Part shown: in pieces, positions 18,211 to 26,938 of the stretch
Position numbering within the stretch: the stretch's first letter is position 1
Layout: each line of letters opens with the position of its first letter
Origin: JAVVPL01 sp036655775
GTDB lineage: Bacteria > Bacteroidota > Bacteroidia > Bacteroidales > P3
Assembly (NCBI GenBank): GCA_036655775.1
Contig: JAVVPL010000009.1
Location: forward strand, 1 to 32,448
Reading direction: 5' to 3'
Length of the DNA: 32,448 bases
The notes under the pieces: generated by a model
The model's input: the letters and a program-made list of their open reading frames with translations, nothing else
Told to the model about the DNA's origin: nothing
The model's database searches: none
Program-made: the position numbers and the translations under genes

Positions 18211-20016
18211 ATGAAAAAACTTACATTATTTCTGATGACGTTTTTATTAAGTTCGATGGCGATCGCACAATGGTCGTCCGATCCCATGGTCAATAAATTA
18301 CTTAGCGAAGAAAATAAAAATATTTATTCGTTTGAAACGGCTAACTTCACCAATGGTGATACCTATATCTGTTATCATGTTCCTGTGACAGGGGCTATTT
18401 GCACCCATCTACAAATTCTTTCTAAAACAGGCGTTAAAAAATTGCCAGAAAACGGTCTTGTGATTAGTAATCATAAAAATAGAAGTTGGACCGTGGTCAA
18501 TCAAATGTTTATAGTGGATAAAGAGGGCAATGCTATTGTCGTTGTACAAGATTGCCGAAACGCAACAGATAGCAATGACGCCGTTAATTATACTGCATAC
18601 AAAATTTCCCCTAGTGGTGAATTTTTGTGGGGCAAAGAGGGCGTAGACTTAGATAGAGGGAAAGGCTACAACCTAGAAGCGGTTATGAATATTATTGAAG
18701 TAGGCGATCAATATATGTTTGCATGGACTAGAATTGGAGAAAAAAATACTGCAGCTTCTGCTTTTGGTTTGTATGCAAACGGCATTTATGGATCTTCCGT
18801 AAAGGCTGCCGAAGAGGAAATACCTGGCTATATTGTGATGGAACGCTTGGATAAAGCAGGTAAATTTGTGGGTACAACACAATATTTAAAAGATCCAACG
18901 ATTCCTTACAATTACCCTTGGATTAAAAATGCAGGAAATGGACAAGCGATACTTGTGTATGCCAAAGGGACCAATCAGGATTTAATGGCTCGAAAAATAG
19001 ATTTTGATGGCTCTTCCGTTTGGCCACAAGATGTAACCATTTACAGAGGCGGATTTGGCTCTATCCCTATTTGGACATTTGTAGAAGTATATGAAGATCC
19101 TAGAGGTGGCGTGTTTGTTTCTTGGCATGATGATAGAAATTTTACCAATGTTGAGTCGGCTTTTCTTTCATATATCAAACCTGATGGAACTTATGGGTAT
19201 TCCGCAGGGATAGAGGGACAACAAATTGGATTTTCAGGATTCAGACAATTTCACCCCAAAATGGTATATAATCCTTCGGATGAAAGCAGTTATGTGGTAT
19301 GGAGAGAAACTAGTGCAGCTCAATCGTGGCAACGTCTTTGTGCACAAAGAATAACTAAGGAGGGAGAACTTATGTGGGATCCAAATGGTGTTGATGTACA
19401 AGACTATTCAAAAGGAGCCGTAGGATATTACAACTGCCAATTGGATGATAAAAACAGAATGATCAACTTTTTTATGATTCAAGATAGTGTGCAAGTGTAT
19501 GGAGAAACCAAAGCATTAGCTTGTTTGCTTGAAGCCAATGGTAAATTTGCGTGGGGAAAAGACAAAAAATTTGCAGCTATTTCTACTGCCAAAAGTGAAA
19601 AAGGCAATTTGACATCCACCTCTTTGGGAGATAAACAATGGGTGTTGGCATGGGAGGATGCCAGAAGTGCACCTAATTCAGGTTCTACTCTATATGGACA
19701 AAACATGAATTTGGATGGAAGTTTGGGCAATATCGTAGATAATGAAATTTTACAAGATGCCAAAAGTGGTTTTTCGGTCTATCCTAATCCTATGCAAAAA
19801 GAAGTGTATTTCTTGATTCAGGTTAAAGGAAATAGTAAAGTAAATTTATCTATTTACAATAGTCTTGGACAAAAAATAAATTCGGTATTTGATGGAAATT
19901 TAAGCAGCGGAGCCCATGAATTTTCGTGGAATGGAAGTCAAGTAAAAGCAGGGATTTATTTTGCGGTATTAAACAATAATGGCAAAATTAGTAGCTTTAA
20001 AATGGTGCATCAATAA
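18211..20016 (+). CDS. T9SS cargo, propeller-like secreted protein
   Basis: 601 residues, specific function not recognised. Signal peptide about 1-19 (SSMAIA-Q). The body has repeated strands of the type 'W-x-D/E-x-R' or 'W-T-R' followed by '...Q/Y...G' (near residues 170, 305, 362 and 476: FAWTRIG, VSWHDDRN, VVWRETS, LAWEDAR). This suggests a sialidase-like or other beta-propeller without obvious catalytic residues. The T9SS type A sorting domain is about 520-601 (FSVYPNPMQK, IYNSLGQKIN, VKAGIYFAVL). It starts 58 bases after the preceding gene and ends 23 bases before the next, so it is likely the middle of an operon with genes 16443-18152 and 20040-24214. Confidence 0.82.
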   Translation: MKKLTLFLMTFLLSSMAIAQWSSDPMVNKLLSEENKNIYSFETANFTNGDTYICYHVPVTGAICTHLQILSKTGVKKLPENGLVISNHKNRSWTVVNQMFIVDKEGNAIVVVQDCRNATDSNDAVNYTAYKISPSGEFLWGKEGVDLDRGKGYNLEAVMNIIEVGDQYMFAWTRIGEKNTAASAFGLYANGIYGSSVKAAEEEIPGYIVMERLDKAGKFVGTTQYLKDPTIPYNYPWIKNAGNGQAILVYAKGTNQDLMARKIDFDGSSVWPQDVTIYRGGFGSIPIWTFVEVYEDPRGGVFVSWHDDRNFTNVESAFLSYIKPDGTYGYSAGIEGQQIGFSGFRQFHPKMVYNPSDESSYVVWRETSAAQSWQRLCAQRITKEGELMWDPNGVDVQDYSKGAVGYYNCQLDDKNRMINFFMIQDSVQVYGETKALACLLEANGKFAWGKDKKFAAISTAKSEKGNLTSTSLGDKQWVLAWEDARSAPNSGSTLYGQNMNLDGSLGNIVDNEILQDAKSGFSVYPNPMQKEVYFLIQVKGNSKVNLSIYNSLGQKINSVFDGNLSSGAHEFSWNGSQVKAGIYFAVLNNNGKISSFKMVHQ

Positions 20017-20039
20017 TCTAAAACCAAAAATACAAAACA

Positions 20040-23000
20040 ATGAAAAAATTAATTTTTAGTTCAATATTTGTGATCCTAGGTCTACTTAGTGGACTTTTAT
20101 GGGCACAACCTGTGGTAAGCTATACATTTAGCTCTACGCAGGGGACGTATACGCCTATTAGTGACGGTACGCTTGTTTTTTCAGGCTCAACTCCTGGTGC
20201 AGTTAGCAAAACAGCTTTTAATGGTTTAACTTTTAATAATTCTAGTATTGGATCGGCCGAGAAAATAAAAGATATAGGTTATCCCATAGGCTTTGATTTT
20301 ACGTATTGTGGAATTGCTATGAACCGCTTTGCCATCAATTCTAATGGAAATATTGCTTTAGGCAAAGATTCCGTATATACAAAAAGTAGTTGGGGAAGTT
20401 TTGGATCGTCTTATCCCGAACCTTATTTTAGCTATATTATGGGCTCTATGCCTAATAAAGATGCCTTTGCATTCCCAATTACTAGTCTTTTATATAAAAC
20501 TAGTGGGAGCAGTCCAAATCGTGTTTTGACCGTTGAATTTAGAAATTTAGGCTATCAATTGGGATGGAGCGATGGCACCGAAGATACGGTCAATTTTCAA
20601 ATTAAACTCTACGAAAGCAGCAACAAAATTGAATTTGTATTTGGCAATTATACCAACGAGATTCCTAATGATGTATATATTAGTTGCGGAATTAAAGGCG
20701 CTTCAGAAATGGATGTACATTTGAGAGGAGGCCAATTTGCAAAAAGTATACAAACTACTGCAACAGGAGAATTAAAGTGGACTAAAACGCTTTTCCCTGT
20801 TTCTGGCTTGACCTATACTTTTATGCAACCTCCCACTTGTGTGGCTCCTACTGTGGCTCCTAGCAATTTGGTATTGAAACAAACAAGCACAGATTTAAAA
20901 GCCACTTTTAAACCTAGCACGGATGCCGATTATTATTTGGTGGTACAAAGTTTAGAGGCCNNNNNNNNNNGGCCACCCCTTCGAAGCAACCTGTAAACGG
21001 TAAAATATATGCAGAAGGCGATACCATTGGCAACGGAATTGTTTTAACTTGGTTTCAAGATACCACTTTCTTCGTGGAAAATTTAATTCCTTCCACTACA
21101 TATTATTATCATGTTTATCCTGCTTCGTATTTTTGCTCAGGTAGTTTTCCATATAGTACCGACAAAGTACTTTCGGGAAATGTAAAAATGTGGCCTAAGG
21201 CACCTTCTTCTTTACATATAGATGCAATGAATTTTGATAGTTTGGTGATTTCGGGCACTACCAATGCAACAAATACAAATATGCTCGTATTGATGACGGA
21301 CAAACCGCTCTTAAGTGATTATGGAGATGTTCAAATGTGTGGAAATTTTGGACTTCCTACTGTGAATTTAAATGTAGGAGACACTACGAATACGGGCGCT
21401 TTGGTTATTTATAAAGGGGGGGATTTTAGCCAAAAAAGTATAAAGAATTTTAATACCAATACGATATATCACTTTGCGGCTTTTAGTTTAAACGAAACCG
21501 ATGGTACTTGCTCTTCTTTATTTGCACAAGCCGATACTCTTACCGATGGTATAGTGCCTTGGTATAGCAACTTATCCGCAATTCCTAGTTTTGAAGAACC
21601 TTACGGTTGGAGTTTAACAGGGCCTATATCTCCTAGAATAGGACGTGATAATATTTTTGAATGGAATGCCAATCAAAATAGAAAATCAATTGTAAATACA
21701 ATGACGACTCTTTCTTGGATTAAAATGAATGGCACATTTGAAAATCGCTTATTGTTTACGTATAACATTACTTCTTTTGCTGGTTATATGAAAAAACCTT
21801 ATAATGATTGGGGTACCGACAGTCTTGAATTTCAATATACCGAAAACGGAATAGATTATACCACTTTCTTTACTATCAATCAACAAAATCGCGACTCTTT
21901 AGCTAGCGCCCAAACATTTGCAAGCAAACGCATTCCAATGAATGGGGTTAAAGGGAAAACAATTAAGTTGCGTTTACAATGGAAAACCTCTAATAGGCCT
22001 ATACTCACATTCAATGCTCTCGAAATAGAAGAGTTGCGCCCTTGTGATTATCCATTGCATGTATGTGTCATTGATTCGACCATAGAGGGTAGTAACGCCT
22101 TGGTAAAATGGGATGCTTTGAATGGAGAAAACCTTTGGAATATTCGGTACCGTAGTGTGAATAGTTTGCTATGGTCAGATCCTATTGCCGCAGATAACAA
22201 TCCATATATGGTAAGTTCATTTACTCCCAATAGCCTATTGGAAGTGCAAGTACAGGCTAAATGTACGCAAGAAGATTTAAGTCTTTGGTCAAAAACCTCA
22301 AACAGTTTTCAATCAGGATATGTGGTGCCTTTTGTTGAAAAATTCAATGGCTCCGATCTTCCTCTATATTGGGGAAATAAAAAAGGTGCTTTTACAAGCT
22401 CTACCTTGGTCAAAGATCTTGAAACGGCTAAGTATGACGGATGGAGTTTTGACTTTAAGACCGATCCAAAAAAACATTTCATGAACACCAGCTTGAATGG
22501 CTCTCCAGAATATCCCATACAAGCTTGGTTCTTGAGTCCTAAAGTTTCTCTTGGCACAGGCAATGTGCATTATCAACTCGAATTTGATGCTTCTTTAACT
22601 AAAACAGCTTCCATTTATCAAGCGCCAGATAGCATTAAAAAAGCGATTTCTTTTAGCGTGGCAATTTCTACCGATGGAGGCAATAGTTTCCAAAGAAGCA
22701 ATATTCTTAAGGTATACGATTCCACTAATAATAGCTTGCTCAAATTGGGTGATTCCACACATGTAGTACTCGATCTTAGTCCTTATAAAGGAGAAATTCA
22801 AATTGGATTTTTTGCTTCTAGCCCAGTGGAAGAAACCGCCTATCTTTGGCTTGACAATATTGGAGTTCAACCCACTTGCCAAAGCCCAACTAAGCTAGCA
22901 ATTACTTCTGTTGCTGCGGATAAAGCTACCCTTGCATTTGAAAGTAATAGCAGTGCAAACGAATGGATTGTAGGAATTAGAAAAGTGGGTGAAAATGCCT

Positions 23001-24214
23001 ATACGTATACTACTTTGATTACCAAAGAGCATACGTTTCTCAATTTAATCCAGAAAACAGACTATGAAATTTGCCTCACAAATATTTGTTCAGCTGCAGA
23101 TACTGCACAATGGATGCACTTAGTCTTTACCACGCTTTCGTTGGAACCTTGCAATATGCCTACGGCACTCCATGCAAAAAATATTACCAAAAATTCAGCT
23201 ACTATTGCTTGGACAGGAGGCGCTACAAACTATAAGGTACAATTCAAATCGGCCTCAGCTACCACTTGGATTCAAGAAACTGTAAATACAAACGAATTTG
23301 CAATTGCGGCTTTATTGCCAGCTACGTCTTACCAATATAAAGTACAAGCCGTTTGTAGTCAAGCTATGGGCGATACTTCCACTTGGACCGAAATTGCTAG
23401 CTTTACAACCGCTGAAATAAGTTGTATTGCACCTACGGAATTAACGGCAAGCTTAGTAAAACACAACTCAGCAAAACTTAGTTGGACAGGCAAGGGAAGC
23501 AATTATCAAGTGGCTTATCAATTGGGAGAAACGGGTACATGGACCCTTCTTGTGGCTAATGCCAAAGAATTAACAATGACAGGACTTAGCCCTTTGACGA
23601 CCTACAACACCCGCGTACGTGAAATTTGTGGGGCAAACGATACCAGCGATTGGAGTGCGACTATTAATTTTACAACTTTAGCTATTCCAATGTGCGATGC
23701 ACCTACTAATTTGAGCGTATCAAACATTAGCACTACCAGTGCCAAACTTGCTTGGGAAGCAACTGTAAGTAATGCAAGTTGGTTGGTTCGTTATCGTGCA
23801 GCTAGTGTCCTTGCTTGGGATTCTGTCAAAAATATTAGTGTAAAAACCTATACCTTGGAACATCTAAGTCCTAATACCGCCTATCTTTGGTCGGTACAAG
23901 GTCTTTGTGAAGAAGGCCGTATTAGTGCATGGGGCAATCAAGCTAATTTCAGCACCGAAAAGGTAGCCATTGAAAACGATGCGAATAGTGGTTTGCATAT
24001 TTATACAGATAAAGGACAAATTCATTTACTTAACATAGATGGATTATTTATTGATCGTATAGAACTTTACAATACCATGGGTCAACGTTTGCAAGAATAC
24101 AATATTCGTAGTAACGAAAATGTACTTATCAATACCAATCTATCGGCTCAGCCTGTAATTATACGCGTGTATGAAAAAAATAAAATATGTAATTTTAAAC
24201 TTCTTATAAAATAA
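20040..24214 (+). CDS. Giant secreted fibronectin III adhesin-like protein (T9SS cargo), interrupted by an assembly gap
   Basis: About 1,386-1,391 residues, paralog of 319-4722 and 8991-13202, split by 10 Ns (20961-20970). Signal peptide about 1-22 (SGLLWA-Q). N-terminal beta domain to about 270 (PIGFDFTYCGIAMNRFAINS). After the gap the frame continues ATPSKQPVNGKIYAEGD into VENLIPSTTYYYHVYP, so there is one gene, not two. A beta-sandwich about 497-660, Fn3 about 663-750, a cleaved-adhesin/MAM-like sandwich about 756-940 (AISTDGGNSFQRSN, YLWLDNIGVQPTC), four Fn3 repeats about 941-1305, and an atypical T9SS C-terminal domain about 1312-1386 (LHIYTDKGQIHLLN, no YPNP). Last gene of the plus-strand operon, followed by a strong terminator. 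The paralogous TPR/HTH regulator converges on it. Confidence 0.87.
20961..20970. other. 10-N assembly gap with duplicated GGCC flanks
   Basis: The left flank ends in ggcc and the right flank begins with ggcc. Collapsing this 4-base overlap gives an uninterrupted frame (VQSLEATPSKQPVNGKIY). It also gives the same residue count as the paralog at 8991-13202 between VLQS and GITY (11 each). The spacer is therefore probably an artefact of joining contigs. Confidence 0.8.
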
Positions 24215-24250
24215 GATTTTAAATACGTGTTTTGGTTTTGGTTTGTTTGT

Positions 24251-24285
24251 GAAAGGGTATCGATTCGTCGGTACCCTTTCTTTTT
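24251..24285 (+). terminator. Terminator of the plus-strand T9SS cargo operon
   Basis: A stem of 9 Watson-Crick pairs (gaaagggta with taccctttc) extended by TCG/CGG to 12 pairs with one wobble, a 6-nt loop, then TTTTT at 24281-24285. It is 36 bases past the stop at 24214 and almost abuts the end of the convergent regulator gene (24287). Confidence 0.88.
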
Positions 24286-24286
24286 A

Positions 24287-26074
24287 TTAAAATTGCACCA
24301 AAAACTCGGTTAAATTTTCCTCTGAAGATAGGTTCATTTTTTTACGTAAACGATTGCGGGCAGAATCGATGCTACGAATTTCACGAAAAGTAATAGCTGA
24401 AATTTCTTTTGTGGAAAGCCCTAAACGCAAAAAAGCACAAAGGCGTAAATCCTTGGCGGTTAAATCGGGATATTTATTTAATAAATTTTCATAAAATGAA
24501 TGGTGGACTTGTTCAAAATAAAATTTAAATTCCTCCCAACTACCCGTATTACTTTGTTGTCGAAGTTTTGCCAAAATTTGTCGAACGTGTTCTTTTCTAC
24601 GAATATCTTTATTTTCCATTTCGAGCAAAAGCGATCGTAATTCTGCCACTATTGACATAATAAATTCGTTGTTTTTGACTAGGTAGATTACTTTGGATGT
24701 AAGCTCTCTATTTCTTTGCTCAATGGTCTGTTCTAACTCTTTTTCTTTCTCTTCTAAAATATGCTTTTCTTGTTCATGCAATAGCTTTTGTTTTTCGGCC
24801 AAAACAAGGTGTGCCTCGCGTACTTTTCCCTTACTTACACTTCGGTACCAAAGCGTAGAAAAAACAGCTAAAACAAGCGCAATTAAACTAATCGAAAGAA
24901 TGGATTGTTTTTGTATTCTATATTTTTCTAAACTCAACTGATTTAACAGTAATTTATGTTCTTTTTCTTTGCGTTCGGTTTCATATAAAAACTCAACATC
25001 ACTTATTTTTTTTTGACTATTGGCCATATCCAAAGAGTCGCGAATATCAATTAGCTTTTTTTGGTATTGGTAGGCTTTTTCATAGTCTTTGATCGAAGCA
25101 TAGTAATTTACTAAATTACCATAAACTTCTTCTAAGAGAAAATTATTGGTAAGTCCATTGGCCAAATCTTCGGCTTTAAGTAAATATTCTTTTGCTTTTT
25201 CGTTTTTGTGTTGTTGTGCATATATTTGGCTGATGAGCCCATAGGTGGACACTAAATCGCGATCATAGCCCATTTTTTCTTGATAGTCCATCGCCTTTTG
25301 CAAATAACTTAAGGCTATTTCGAAATCTTCTTGTGCCATATATATTCGAGCAATATTGGTGTGCACAAAATAATACGCATGTGGACTCTCCTTTTTGTTA
25401 ACTTGCTGTAAAGCTAAAAAAGCATACTCAAGTGCCTTGGTATAATTCTGCTTGACCATGTAAATGGCCCCTAAATTATTATAATTGTTGAATAGTTCTT
25501 TTTTATTTAAAAGTTTATGGTTGATGCCTACTGCTTTTTGAACATAGAACTCCGCTTTATCAAATTCTCGTCTATTGAAATGCACTGCGCCTATATTGTT
25601 GTAGACTCTGGCTTTGGAGCCTTCAAAATGATGAGCTTCTATAATTTTGAGTACTTCATGGTAGTTTTCCATAGCTTTATTCCACATCCCGATTTCCTCG
25701 TATGCAGCACCTAAAACAATTTTCAAATCAGAAAACTGCAACCAAGTAGTTGTTGATTTTTCGGTTAAACTCTCAAAATATTTCTGTGCAAAAACAAACA
25801 AATCGATGGCCGAAACTTGCCGTCCTCTCTCTAAGAAAACTAAGCCTAAATTTTTGACTACGCCATAGAAAAGAGTGTCGGGAAGAGCTTGTGAAACCGT
25901 GATTAAAGAATCGGAAATCGACACATTATATAGATTTTGATTCGGAAATTCCTTGTTCAATAAATTGTGCATTTTTGCGACTAAAGCTTGCTTGGAAACT
26001 TCTTGCGAAAAAGATACAAAATGCAAAACAAAGCATAGAAAAAAAGCTATATAAAATCGGTGAAATTTCATCAT
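24287..26074 (-). CDS. Membrane-spanning TPR / LuxR-type HTH regulator
   Basis: One-component regulator of 595 residues from the ATG at 26074 (26071 is equally possible). The longer frame from 26122 overlaps the pspC-like gene and only adds residues ahead of the signal peptide. Hydrophobic N-terminus about 3-23, TPR repeats about 55-370 (SKARVYNNIGAVHFNRREFD, NNYNNLGAIYMVKQNYTKAL), a transmembrane helix about 389-410 (ILSISLIALVLAVFSTLWY), a Glu/Lys-rich coiled coil with NRELTS, then the HTH in the last about 70 residues (LTAKDLRLCAFLRLGLSTKE, SARNRLRKKMNLSSEENL). Paralog of 13443-15267. It starts 19 bases after the PspC-domain gene and is likely driven by the same promoter at 26359-26389. 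It converges on the adhesin gene ending at 24214. Confidence 0.88.
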   Translation of the reverse strand: MMKFHRFYIAFFLCFVLHFVSFSQEVSKQALVAKMHNLLNKEFPNQNLYNVSISDSLITVSQALPDTLFYGVVKNLGLVFLERGRQVSAIDLFVFAQKYFESLTEKSTTTWLQFSDLKIVLGAAYEEIGMWNKAMENYHEVLKIIEAHHFEGSKARVYNNIGAVHFNRREFDKAEFYVQKAVGINHKLLNKKELFNNYNNLGAIYMVKQNYTKALEYAFLALQQVNKKESPHAYYFVHTNIARIYMAQEDFEIALSYLQKAMDYQEKMGYDRDLVSTYGLISQIYAQQHKNEKAKEYLLKAEDLANGLTNNFLLEEVYGNLVNYYASIKDYEKAYQYQKKLIDIRDSLDMANSQKKISDVEFLYETERKEKEHKLLLNQLSLEKYRIQKQSILSISLIALVLAVFSTLWYRSVSKGKVREAHLVLAEKQKLLHEQEKHILEEKEKELEQTIEQRNRELTSKVIYLVKNNEFIMSIVAELRSLLLEMENKDIRRKEHVRQILAKLRQQSNTGSWEEFKFYFEQVHHSFYENLLNKYPDLTAKDLRLCAFLRLGLSTKEISAITFREIRSIDSARNRLRKKMNLSSEENLTEFLVQF

Positions 26075-26093
26075 TCTACGAACTTCTGTATTC

Positions 26094-26285
26094 TTAGTAT
26101 TGAACTTCGTTTTGGGGTACAAAAATCCACATCAAAAGATACAATAAAATACCACTTCCTCCAAAAATAGCTAAGAAAGCAAAAATTAATCGAATCACTA
26201 AGGGGTCAATATTTAAATAATCGGATAAACCGCCAGCAACTCCTGCTATTACTCGATTTTGATGGCTTCGATATAATCTTTTCAT
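26094..26285 (-). CDS. PspC-domain small membrane protein
   Basis: 63 residues, essentially one PspC domain: RLYRSHQNRVIAGVAGGLSD, then YLNIDPLVIRLIFA, and a single membrane helix (about 32-57, FAFLAIFGGSGILLYLLMWIF). PspC proteins sense or transmit envelope stress in the phage-shock response of other bacteria; small stand-alone versions are widespread in Bacteroidota and their role is less clear. No pspA-like gene is seen nearby. Its co-directional position, 19 bases before a transmembrane regulator gene and behind a strong promoter, suggests the two are expressed together. Confidence 0.9.
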   Translation of the reverse strand: MKRLYRSHQNRVIAGVAGGLSDYLNIDPLVIRLIFAFLAIFGGSGILLYLLMWIFVPQNEVQY

Positions 26286-26335
26286 AATAAATAATTTTAA
26301 TAAATAGGTCTTTTTTAAATATGTACTGTACAGGA

Positions 26336-26352
26336 GCCTTTAATATAAAGGC
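26336..26352. promoter_or_regulatory. 7-bp inverted repeat at the transcription start of the pspC-regulator operon
   Basis: gccttta-ata-taaaggc is a perfect inverted repeat positioned at or just after the predicted start near 26352. It could be an operator or a 5'-leader hairpin. A function is not shown by the sequence alone. Confidence 0.4.
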
Positions 26353-26358
26353 AAAGTA

Positions 26359-26389
26359 CAAATGTAAGATTTTTTTTAGGATTTGCAAA
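26359..26389 (-). promoter_or_regulatory. Promoter of the PspC-regulator operon
   Basis: Minus strand: -33 TTTG (26386-26389), exact 19-bp spacer, -7 TACATTTG (26359-26366). Both boxes and the spacing are identical to the SDR promoter at 16113-16143. Leader of about 65 bases to the start at 26285. Confidence 0.8.
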
Positions 26390-26497
26390 GAGAAGCTTTG
26401 GGTTGGACGAAAAATATTGACAGAAGAGACTTGTGGAATATTGTTTTTGTTAAATTTTGTTTTTAAAAAATTATCATGTAGTTTTGTCGAAAAATTT

Positions 26498-26505
26498 TAT
26501 CTTTG
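26498..26505 (+). promoter_or_regulatory. -7 box of the DUF2141 gene
   Basis: TATCTTTG matches TAnnTTTG exactly, 25 bases before the ATG at 26531, giving a short leader of about 19 bases. No clear TTTG at the -33 position. Confidence 0.55.
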
Positions 26506-26530
26506 TAAATCTATTTAAAATTTTATCATT

Positions 26531-26938
26531 ATGAGAAGCTCCATACTCTGTATTTTTGTGTTTATTTCATCTGTTTTATATGCACAAAACTACACACTTA
26601 CTGTAAAAATAACAAATATTAAAAGCACAGAAGGCACAATGATGGTAGGCCTTTATACTGCCGATGGATTTATGAATAAACCGTATAAAGGACTAAAAGC
26701 AAGCCCTCAAAAAGGCAGTATCCGTTGTGTTTTTACGGATGTACCTTCTGGAAAATATGCGGTGGCTCTTTTTCAAGATGCAAACAACAATCGTAAGCAA
26801 GAACGTAATTTTATTGGGATTCCAACCGAAAGTTGGGGATTGTCAACCAACCCTACCATCCTACGTCAACCCGTTTTTAAGGATGCTTCTTTCGATCTTA
26901 AAAGCAATCAAACGATTGAGGTAAAACTCAAACACTAA
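26531..26938 (+). CDS. DUF2141 secreted small protein
   Basis: 135 residues. Signal peptide about 1-18 (SSVLYA-Q), then one DUF2141 domain: LTVKITNIKSTEGTMMVGLY, FTDVPSGKYAVALFQDANNN, followed by the N-F-x-G-I-P-T-E-x-W-G-x-S segment and the closing IEVKLKH strand, all typical of the family. The family is common in exported proteins of Bacteroidota and Proteobacteria; its biochemical role is not established. It stands alone with its own -7 box, and its stop codon overlaps by three bases the stop of the convergent glycosyltransferase gene, with no terminator between them. Confidence 0.9.
   Translation: MRSSILCIFVFISSVLYAQNYTLTVKITNIKSTEGTMMVGLYTADGFMNKPYKGLKASPQKGSIRCVFTDVPSGKYAVALFQDANNNRKQERNFIGIPTESWGLSTNPTILRQPVFKDASFDLKSNQTIEVKLKH

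Larger units (their letters stand above)
26286..26530. other. Divergent promoter region between PspC-like and DUF2141 genes
   Basis: Contains the two-box minus-strand promoter (26359-26389), a small perfect inverted repeat at its expected start point (26336-26352) and a plus-strand -7 box (26498-26505). No coding frame of substance was seen. Confidence 0.65.

Noticed and set aside
20040..20996. Truncated adhesin or pseudogene at the N-spacer
   Set aside because: The frame resumes immediately after the spacer with sequence aligning to the paralogs, so the break is an assembly effect.
22364..22882. Overlapping minus-strand open frames inside the 20040-24214 gene
   Set aside because: They lie antisense within a well-supported large gene, overlap each other and lack any protein family pattern.
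26075..26122. Longer start for the second TPR/HTH regulator, overlapping the PspC-like gene
   Set aside because: The extension is a polar segment ahead of a signal-peptide-like sequence; the tandem ATGs at 26074/26071 give a normal signal and a 19-base gap.
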